NCBI GenBank assembly: GCA_017620345.1
Contig: JAFZQP010000112.1
Span: forward strand, 1-5,493
Reading direction: 5' to 3'
DNA from: Lachnospiraceae bacterium
GTDB lineage: Bacteria; Bacillota_A; Clostridia; Lachnospirales; Lachnospiraceae
DNA length: 5,493 bases
The notes under the pieces: generated by a model
The model's input: the letters and a program-made list of their open reading frames with translations, nothing else
What the model was told of the DNA's origin: nothing
The model's database searches: none
Part shown: in pieces, positions 1-4,676 of the stretch
Layout: each line of letters begins with the position of its first letter
Numbering within the stretch: the first letter of the stretch is position 1
Translations under genes and position numbers: made by a program

Positions 1-2126
1 ATCTTTCCGGTCTTATCTACCGTCGCTACCGCTTTATCACTGCTCCTCCAGGTTACCGCTGTATTGGCCGGTTTGCTACCTGATCCGTTCACATTTGCTT
101 TAAGCTTTAACGTCTTTCCGACCTGAAGCTGCGCCGGGATCTTATCTTTGACAATGGTCACGCTTTCAACAGGATTACCGACAGTTATTGTACAGGTTGC
201 AGATTTGTTGCTTCCGTCTTGTGCCGTTCCGGTCACTTTTACTGTTCCGGCCTTTTTAGCCGTTATCCATACATAACCATCGCCTTCATCATTCCATTCC
301 ACAATATCATTCTCGGATAACGACCATTTGATGGATCTGTCATCTGCCCACGCAGGCGCTATGTCATATTTGATATATGCCACCGCATCACTGCCCATGC
401 TGATCTTATTCTGCGATAATGTGATCTTGCTAACCTTTATTTCGCTGTTTACTACTGTTACCGTACAGAACGCTTCTTTTACGGTACCGAATGCATCCTT
501 TGCCGTGACCTTAACCTTGGCATTTGCTTTGCTGACGCTCTTTGGAAGTTCCTTCGCAGTTATGTATCTTCCGTTTATTTCTATATAGTTTTTACTATTC
601 TCATCACCGTAGTCATAATTGACTTCTGTTACCGATGCATTGCTTGGTGTCATCACAGGGAGCAGCCGGAATACTTTTCCATTGTTCAGAGTAATGCTCG
701 TGACATTTAACCCTAACTTCTTCAGTGCAACCCGCAGATCTTTTGCGTTGATCGTTACGTTACATTCTGCTGTTTTGGCACTTCCGTCCGTAGTCTCAAC
801 GATAACTTTTGCACTTTCCGAGGTCTTATCTCCGATAGATGATGCGGCCTTTACGATCACCTTGCCTTCGCCATAGGGTGTTACCGTAATAAGACTTTCA
901 TCGGACGATTTAAATGATACGGCGGGTCCTGCAACTACCGTGCTTCCGGTAGTTGTTATGATCGTACTGTTTGTGACCGTATACGCTCCGACATCCGCCT
1001 TAAGGACAAACTCATCACCTGTTCCTATAGTCTTTGATGAAGGATCCAATTTGAGTGACTTTATCTGATCATAAACCGTAACTATGCAGCTGTTTGTCGA
1101 TTCAACTCCACTTTGTATCCTGGCAGATATAATAGCTTCCCCGGCACCTACAGCAGTAACATTACCTGACTGATCGACCGATGCAACGGAAGGATCCGTA
1201 CTGGTCCAGATCAGACTTCTTTCAGTGCCTGAAAATACAGGCTTTATTGTCTTCATTTTTCCCGTAGCCAGTCTCATTTCATCCTGGTCAAGAGAAAAAT
1301 CCGAAGTGATAAACGTTGATGGCATACTGCAACGTATCTGTGTTACATCCCCGGAATTGGCCGTTATTTCAAGTTCACAACCCCCACATTTATACTTCTC
1401 CAGTATCGGAGTAAGATCAAAAGAGCATTCGTCGATCTCATTTGGAATATTCTTATCCCGGTCATATCCATCGCGATATACATCGACAAAATATCCATCG
1501 CTTCCGGGTACCTCATCCCATGCGATGATCTTCCTGCCATCTATATCAAACGCCCTAATATTTACGGGACTAGCAAGTCTGGTTGAAGGAACCGTGTAAT
1601 CTATATAATTGCTGTCAAACCTGTGTTTTGTTTCACCATCTTTTACTCCGATATAACAGAAAAGCTTTCCACTCTTATTAACCCAATCAAGGTAGCCTTG
1701 ATGGAACCGGGCCGGTTCCAGCTTATCTATACCATCGCGATAGAAATACATAAGACCCTCTTTGGTCCCATCTTCATATCTTACACACAACTGATATGTA
1801 AAATGTCCTGATATGGCATATTCCGGAACGTTAGCCGGGTCAAAGTGAGGAATGGCCCAACCGCCCTTTGTCAGTTCGACTTGTAGCCAGTTGTCTTCCT
1901 CTCCATCTTTGTCAACTACTTCATCCTCTGAAACAGCTTCTTCAGTAGCATTATCCACTGACTCTTCAGCCTCAACCACAACTTCAGCCTGTGGTTCCTT
2001 ATCCTCTTCTAACACCTCGATAACTTCGTTATCAAGTTCGCTTCCGAACACTTCTGCAGGAAATGATATCGATGTAACTCCAAGCATTCCCGCAAGCAAT
2101 AATGAAATAAAACGACTTCTTTTCAT
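1..2126 (-). CDS. Large secreted surface protein with Fn3-like and multiple BIG2 Ig-like domains, C-terminus off window
   Basis: The frame is open without interruption from the ATG at 2126 to the left edge, giving 708 residues and continuing. Residues 1-28 form a Sec signal peptide (MKRSR, then a hydrophobic core, then SFPAEVFG); no lipobox cysteine follows. Residues 29-79 are a strongly acidic linker (23 Asp/Glu in 51). Residues 80-182 are an aromatic-rich domain I do not recognise. Residues about 184-275 look fibronectin type III-like (SPVNI...IAWDEVPGSDGYFVDVYRDG), with a CGGC at 247-250. Then come Ig-like modules at about 276-352, 353-460, 461-560, 563-650 and 653 onward. The first and last show clear BIG2 signatures (LIWTSTDPSVASVD; VTWRSSDKAVATVD) and four end in a C-x-V/I-T-V/I strand. 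Such proteins are usually surface adhesins or cell-wall-associated; the anchoring end is not visible. Its place just after the pilus genes suggests, but does not prove, a joint surface role. Confidence 0.85.
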   Translation of the reverse strand, partial: MKRSRFISLLLAGMLGVTSISFPAEVFGSELDNEVIEVLEEDKEPQAEVVVEAEESVDNATEEAVSEDEVVDKDGEEDNWLQVELTKGGWAIPHFDPANVPEYAISGHFTYQLCVRYEDGTKEGLMYFYRDGIDKLEPARFHQGYLDWVNKSGKLFCYIGVKDGETKHRFDSNYIDYTVPSTRLASPVNIRAFDIDGRKIIAWDEVPGSDGYFVDVYRDGYDRDKNIPNEIDECSFDLTPILEKYKCGGCELEITANSGDVTQIRCSMPSTFITSDFSLDQDEMRLATGKMKTIKPVFSGTERSLIWTSTDPSVASVDQSGNVTAVGAGEAIISARIQSGVESTNSCIVTVYDQIKSLKLDPSSKTIGTGDEFVLKADVGAYTVTNSTIITTTGSTVVAGPAVSFKSSDESLITVTPYGEGKVIVKAASSIGDKTSESAKVIVETTDGSAKTAECNVTINAKDLRVALKKLGLNVTSITLNNGKVFRLLPVMTPSNASVTEVNYDYGDENSKNYIEINGRYITAKELPKSVSKANAKVKVTAKDAFGTVKEAFCTVTVVNSEIKVSKITLSQNKISMGSDAVAYIKYDIAPAWADDRSIKWSLSENDIVEWNDEGDGYVWITAKKAGTVKVTGTAQDGSNKSATCTITVGNPVESVTIVKDKIPAQLQVGKTLKLKANVNGSGSKPANTAVTWRSSDKAVATVDKTGK

Positions 2127-2132
2127 TAGTAA

Positions 2133-2138
2133 CCTCCT
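2133..2138 (-). promoter_or_regulatory. Ribosome binding site of the Ig-like protein gene
   Basis: A perfect AGGAGG lies six bases before the ATG at 2126-2124, fixing that start. The signal peptide begins right after this ATG, which supports it further. Confidence 0.85.
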
Positions 2139-2143
2139 GATCC

Positions 2144-2176
2144 AAGGACCAATTCTATGTCACTTCGACGGTCCTT
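2144..2176 (-). repeat. Leader hairpin AAGGACC / GGTCCTT before the Ig-like gene
   Basis: A perfect seven-base-pair stem (2176-2170 with 2150-2144) with a 19-base loop, ending six bases before the AGGAGG site. There is no T-run after it, so it is not a terminator. The TCCT within its 3' arm (2148-2145) could instead pair with AGGA of the ribosome binding site (2138-2135), so the two pairings exclude each other. Confidence 0.4.
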
Positions 2177-2205
2177 TGTGATATGCGCCCCACTATACTA
2201 TCACA
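2177..2205 (-). repeat. Inverted repeat TGTGATA / TATCACA over the candidate -10 region
   Basis: A perfect seven-base inverted repeat (2205-2199 with 2183-2177) with 15 bases between the arms. It covers the candidate -10 box and the inferred start of transcription. As DNA it could be an operator; in a read-through transcript from the pilus operon it would be an RNA hairpin. It directly abuts the next inverted repeat. Confidence 0.4.
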
Positions 2206-2223
2206 CTGCCCCGGCATTTTCAA
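2195..2223 (-). promoter_or_regulatory. Candidate promoter of the Ig-like protein gene
   Basis: Minus-strand TTGAAA (2223-2218, five of six) and TAGTAT (2200-2195, four of six) are separated by 17 bases. Transcription would begin near 2188 and give a leader of about 60 nt. The -10 box is weak; a shifted TATAGT (2197-2192) is closer to consensus but has a 20-base spacer. Read-through from the pilus operon is an equally possible source of transcript, since no terminator is seen between them. Confidence 0.4.
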
Positions 2224-2230
2224 TCGGTTA

Positions 2231-2428
2231 TTACACATGATCATTCATATCCCAAATCAACTCCGGTCTGTTGGAAAGACAATTTCTGTATTCTGTCACA
2301 CATCGGTCATAACAGTGCAGGCAAATATATATAAACAGCACTATAACGCCCAATATGAGCGGCATTATAAGTGCTGCCTCCACAGTAAAGCTTCCGTTTG
2401 TTTTGTGATAAAGTCTAATATTTTCCAT
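2231..2428 (-). CDS. Very short TadE-like pseudopilin
   Basis: A 65-residue protein with prepilin site G12|S-F-T-V-E17, followed by AALIMPLILGVIVLFIYICL and a short polar tail ending in DMNDHV. The glutamate at +5 and the EAALIMP signature place it with TadE-like pseudopilins, and the CYDRC stretch after the helix resembles the helix end of longer clostridial homologues. Members I know of are generally well over 100 residues, so this is either a minimal natural form or one that has lost its C-terminal domain. Two consecutive stops (TAA TAA) end it, and only ~100 non-coding bases follow, so no detached remainder of a longer gene is left. The ATG at 2428 is the first start after an in-frame TGA and lies inside the peptidase gene (14-base overlap). 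It has no clear ribosome binding site, so expression would rely on coupling. Confidence 0.65.
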   Translation of the reverse strand: MENIRLYHKTNGSFTVEAALIMPLILGVIVLFIYICLHCYDRCVTEYRNCLSNRPELIWDMNDHV

Positions 2429-2918
2429 AAATCATTATCGCAATGAATCCGCCCATCATAAAAGGAGCGAACGGAATTCCACGGCCTTTGTATCTGATCC
2501 TTTTGTTTCCGATCCTGATCTTTCCTGCGGCCGCACCAATGGAAGCATATACCATGACATACAAAGCCGCAGCTGCAGACGAGATCATCATCGTCAGGAA
2601 TCCATCCTTCATCCCGATGATCATACACAGCGTTGCAAGAAGATATGCGTCTCCTTCTCCGATATGATCAGCAAACCTCTTTGCCGCCGCTATCAAAAGC
2701 ACCCCGGCCAGCGCAGGACCTGCCAGCTCCGATAATAGTATGTCACATTCCTCGCCGGCCGGTGCACAGATGAGCGTAATAACAGACATGAGTGCTGCTC
2801 CCGATGCGGATACGATAAGGGGCATAGTGTATATATTTCGTTCTTTCAGATCCGTGTATGCACTTATCGCAAGGACCGCAAGTGCTATCACTTCCCTTAT
2901 CTGCCGCATCTGCTGCAT
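2415..2918 (-). CDS. A24-family prepilin peptidase (TadV/CpaA type)
   Basis: A 167-residue polytopic membrane aspartic protease that cleaves the leader of Flp pilin and TadE-type pseudopilins at the cytoplasmic face. Both catalytic aspartates are visible: D23 in Y-T-D-L-K-E-R-N-I and D90 in the GEGD motif (87-90, the G-x-G-D signature). The FAPF segment (150-153) before the last helix is also typical. Hydrophobic spans lie near 9-20, 32-51, 67-79, 91-103, 108-127 and 150-164. It lacks the N-terminal methyltransferase domain of long PilD enzymes, matching the short TadV/CpaA forms. Start choice is slightly uncertain: the ATG at 2918 sits only three bases after AGGAG, while an in-frame ATG at 2909 is twelve bases away; either gives an intact enzyme. 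Likely substrates encoded here are the Flp1 pilin and the two TadE-like proteins. It overlaps the genes on both sides (22 and 14 bases). Confidence 0.9.
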   Translation of the reverse strand: MQQMRQIREVIALAVLAISAYTDLKERNIYTMPLIVSASGAALMSVITLICAPAGEECDILLSELAGPALAGVLLIAAAKRFADHIGEGDAYLLATLCMIIGMKDGFLTMMISSAAAALYVMVYASIGAAAGKIRIGNKRIRYKGRGIPFAPFMMGGFIAIMIYGKY

Positions 2919-3634
2919 GGTCTCCTGTCTCCGACTTCACTAAGCCTGACCGCCCGGACCGTTCGTTTCAGCCCGCTGCAGTTTATGCTGTTGTGAAATC
3001 TGTCTCCTTCATTTGTTATATAGAGCCTGCCGTCCGACAGCCTGCTGTGGCAGCTCTCACACGGCTTGTACCTGGCTCCGCTGCTGTTTCGAAGCGATGT
3101 TACCTCCTCTGCAGTCGTCTTCCTTATCGAAAGCATGATGTGGCTGCAGTTCCTGTTGCGATGGTACACGCTGCTATCCTCCGTGATATATACATATTCA
3201 TCATCAGGAAAAAATCCGTTCTCATATCCGCACCGGCAGTGCGTCAAACAGTGTCTCTCAAACGGTACACCCAGAAGCCCCTGAGCCGCGAGCAGAACGA
3301 GCCTGCACTTTAAGGTGAGAGTTATATACTCACCGTCATCAAGACCCTGAGCCGAAAGCTCGATCCCGTCACGCCCTCCTTCAATGAACCTTGCATCTTC
3401 ATCATCTATCCCTTCTGCAATCGCATTCCTTACCGATTCTTCCGTATAGGTCTCACCTTCCGGCAGATTCACCGCAATATTCCCGGCAGTAGTGATAAGA
3501 GCGGTCTGAAGCCTCATGGCACACAGATACATGAGCAGAACGGACGAAAGCGTCAGAAGCGCGATCATGAATGCCGGAAGTATCAGCGCCGCTTCTATCG
3601 TAAGACTCCCTCTTGAAGATGTCTTATTCCTCAT
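2897..3634 (-). CDS. TadE-like pseudopilin with C-terminal tandem His/Cys motifs
   Basis: A 245-residue TadE-type protein. The prepilin site is G9|S-L-T-I-E14, followed by AALILP and a hydrophobic helix to about residue 38; glutamate +5 and the EAALILP signature are characteristic of TadE/TadF pseudopilins processed by an A24 peptidase. Residues 40-125 form a probably external region. The unusual part is the tail: HCLTHCRC at 128-135, then two diverged copies of a module of the form YI-x6-H-x4-C ... P-C-x2-C. In copy one these are H158, C163, C192, C195; in copy two H214, C219, C240, C243. Each could bind a metal ion such as zinc, or form disulphides outside the cell; neither can be decided from sequence. 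Start choice: the ATG at 3634 has GGGAG seven bases upstream and lies inside the end of the preceding gene (11-base overlap). The stop overlaps the peptidase gene by 22 bases. Confidence 0.82.
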   Translation of the reverse strand: MRNKTSSRGSLTIEAALILPAFMIALLTLSSVLLMYLCAMRLQTALITTAGNIAVNLPEGETYTEESVRNAIAEGIDDEDARFIEGGRDGIELSAQGLDDGEYITLTLKCRLVLLAAQGLLGVPFERHCLTHCRCGYENGFFPDDEYVYITEDSSVYHRNRNCSHIMLSIRKTTAEEVTSLRNSSGARYKPCESCHSRLSDGRLYITNEGDRFHNSINCSGLKRTVRAVRLSEVGDRRPCSRCGR

Positions 3635-4175
3635 ATGAAAACTCCCTTGTCACTTTGTAAGCATTGCCGGCAGTATCCATCAGATCCACTGAGAATGATA
3701 TCCTGCTGAAGCACTCATTCCAGTCAAATCCGTGGCTTCCGTTCATCCTTGCATGATCTGTTACGGCGTCACGAAATCTGCCAATCGGATCGCTCCCATC
3801 TTCTTCACATTCCTCCACGTACTTCATTGCTGCATCATACAGGTACTCGTCTGTTACAGGAACCGCATCAATATTTACATCGCATACAGTATTGGTACTC
3901 ATACTGTTTTCAAGATATGTGGAAAAGTGCTCGGCGACCCTGTCGACACCGCCGTCCGTACTCTTATATGAACTGTCTATGAGAAGGATGCCAAACTGTG
4001 AATATACCGCTTTGTTGTATTCCGCAAAGCATGACATGACTGCATTATCAACCGCATATGCCGCTTCGCTCCTTGATACGAGTATGCGGACATTCATGAT
4101 CAAAGCTATTAGAAAAGAAGATAAGACGGGGAGGAGGAGTATCAGGAATACCGAAATCTCACCCCTTTTTTTCAT
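3624..4175 (-). CDS. DUF5702-like Tad-locus protein with N-terminal membrane anchor
   Basis: A 183-residue protein starting MKKRGEISVF, followed by one hydrophobic segment (about 8-28) and an extracellular-looking remainder. The segment at 50-70, with FAEYN, then an aromatic residue, then LLIDSSY, resembles the FAEYNRELL...Y.LFFIDTSYG signature I associate with DUF5702 proteins of clostridial Tad loci. Those homologues are, from memory, often considerably longer, so this looks like a short form. The N-terminus resembles a prepilin (G5 before a hydrophobic stretch) but has no glutamate at +5, so cleavage by the peptidase is doubtful. The C-terminal half (100-183) is acidic and I recognise no domain. 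Start choice: ATG overlaps the pilin stop by four bases with only a weak upstream purine stretch, implying coupled translation. It overlaps the following TadE-like gene by 11 bases. A role as a minor envelope-anchored component of the pilus apparatus is inferred. Confidence 0.7.
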   Translation of the reverse strand: MKKRGEISVFLILLLPVLSSFLIALIMNVRILVSRSEAAYAVDNAVMSCFAEYNKAVYSQFGILLIDSSYKSTDGGVDRVAEHFSTYLENSMSTNTVCDVNIDAVPVTDEYLYDAAMKYVEECEEDGSDPIGRFRDAVTDHARMNGSHGFDWNECFSRISFSVDLMDTAGNAYKVTREFSYEE

Positions 4176-4378
4176 ATACCCTGTACTTCTTCGGTAATGT
4201 TTCCGAAAATCGTACTGACGAGCGAATTGAGATTATCCCTGAAAATCACCACCAGTCCGATAAGAACGACCAGTATTAGAATGACTTCAACGACTCCTAT
4301 CCCCCTGTCATCGCAGGAAACGTCTGCAAAACAGTCCCTGATCCTGCCAAGGACAGACTTAACCATGTTTAAGACCAT
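4172..4378 (-). CDS. Flp1-family type IVb pilin (major pilin subunit precursor)
   Basis: A 68-residue prepilin of the Flp1-like type seen in Tad-type pilus loci of Clostridia. It has a hydrophilic leader of about 26 residues (with the cluster CDDRG at 22-26), then the processing site G26|I-G-V-V-E31, with glutamate at mature position +5 as expected for type IV pilins. A hydrophobic helix follows (about 29-46, VVEVILILVVLIGLVVIF), then a short amphipathic tail NLNSLVSTIFGNITEE. The mature protein would be about 42 residues, and should be cleaved by the A24 peptidase encoded three genes downstream. It is the first gene after the promoter and has the strongest ribosome binding site of the operon, consistent with the main subunit. 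Its TGA overlaps the ATG of the next gene (ATGA at 4175-4172). The family assignment is firm; assembly into a pilus is inferred from family and neighbours. Confidence 0.85.
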   Translation of the reverse strand: MVLNMVKSVLGRIRDCFADVSCDDRGIGVVEVILILVVLIGLVVIFRDNLNSLVSTIFGNITEEVQGI

Positions 4379-4383
4379 ATGAT

Positions 4384-4391
4384 CCCTCCTT
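4384..4391 (-). promoter_or_regulatory. Ribosome binding site of the Flp1 pilin gene
   Basis: AAGGAGGG (minus strand) ends five bases before the ATG at 4378-4376. This strong site favours that ATG over the in-frame ATG four codons later at 4366, which would be 17 bases from it. Strong initiation here fits a pilin needed in many copies. Confidence 0.75.
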
Positions 4392-4424
4392 CTGAATTGA
4401 AAATATTTGATTTGTATTATTGCT

Positions 4425-4448
4425 GATCACTGCCGATACGGCCTGATC
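4425..4448 (-). promoter_or_regulatory. Hairpin in the leader of the pilin operon
   Basis: In the predicted 5' leader, GATCA (4448-4444) can pair with TGATC (4429-4425), and inside it GCCG (4442-4439) pairs with CGGC (4435-4432) around a TAT loop, with a small 1x2 internal loop. That is nine base pairs in 24 nt. It lies about 35 nt upstream of the ribosome binding site and does not cover it. No known riboswitch class was recognised, so a role in stability or control is only a possibility. Confidence 0.35.
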
Positions 4449-4488
4449 TGATCGATAGAAACACCTGAACGGTTTTCTGATGAATCTG

Positions 4489-4518
4489 ATTATAGATTAT
4501 GATTTTCCCGGTTGTAAA
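4489..4518 (-). promoter_or_regulatory. Sigma-A-type promoter of the Flp1 pilus operon
   Basis: Minus-strand TTTACA (4518-4513, five of six matches to TTGACA) is followed after 18 bases by a perfect TATAAT (4494-4489). Transcription would begin near 4482, leaving a leader of about 100 nt before the pilin start codon. It is the best promoter-like sequence in the gap between the transporter and the pilin gene, and is consistent with the pilin being the first gene of its operon. Confidence 0.65.
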
Positions 4519-4535
4519 CACCTTTTTGCAATACC

Positions 4536-4547
4536 GTGAATGTTCAC
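4536..4547 (-). promoter_or_regulatory. Candidate operator: GTGAA-CA-TTCAC inverted repeat
   Basis: A perfect five-base inverted repeat with a two-base centre lies 17 bases upstream of the proposed -35 box of the pilin promoter. Its centre falls near -60 relative to the inferred start, a position often used by activators. Read as TGTGA-N4-TCACg it loosely resembles half-sites bound by Crp/Fnr-type regulators, but the match is too short to name a regulator. No regulator gene is present in the window. Confidence 0.3.
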
Positions 4548-4584
4548 AAAATTGCATATCCGGGTGATTTTTCATTTCTGTGTA

Positions 4585-4640
4585 ACATGTACAAATATTG
4601 AACCGGATTGGTGCAATATCGGCTCCGATCTTCTACATGT
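4585..4640 (-). repeat. Nested inverted repeats downstream of the AEC gene
   Basis: Read on the minus strand, ACATGTA (4640-4634) is mirrored by TACATGT (4591-4585). Between them lie a tight palindrome ATCGG-AG-CCGAT (4629-4618) and a hairpin ATATTG (4619-4614) with CAATAT (4600-4595), whose inner ACC/GGT can also pair around a five-base loop. The hairpin could form at the 3' end of the transporter message. It is not followed by a T-run, so it does not look like a standard terminator; it may be a processing or stability structure, or a protein-binding region. Confidence 0.35.
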
Positions 4641-4676
4641 TTCAGTGGAGACTCGCGCATTTGGATTCTCCTATAA

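Noticed and set aside
328..1599. Three plus-strand open frames (328-588, 619-876, 1225-1599), some hydrophobic
   Set aside because: All lie opposite the uninterrupted Ig-like coding frame and look like antisense shadows of beta-strand-rich coding sequence.
2144..2176. Rho-independent terminator between the pilus genes and the Ig-like gene
   Set aside because: The stem is only seven pairs with a 19-base loop and is followed by GGATCAGG rather than a T-run.
1852..2181. Plus-strand open frame encoding a Ser/Thr-rich 109-residue peptide
   Set aside because: It is the antisense of the acidic linker and signal peptide of the Ig-like protein; the Ser runs are complements of GAA/GAG-rich codons. 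No ribosome binding site and no recognisable protein.
2365..2628. Minus-strand 87-residue Cys/His/Asp-rich frame
   Set aside because: An out-of-frame reading of the A24 peptidase gene, whose catalytic motifs lie in the other frame; no independent start signal seen.
2858..3313. Plus-strand 151-residue open frame opposite the TadE-like gene
   Set aside because: Antisense to the TadE tail and the start of the peptidase gene, both of which carry clear family motifs. No homology-like features.
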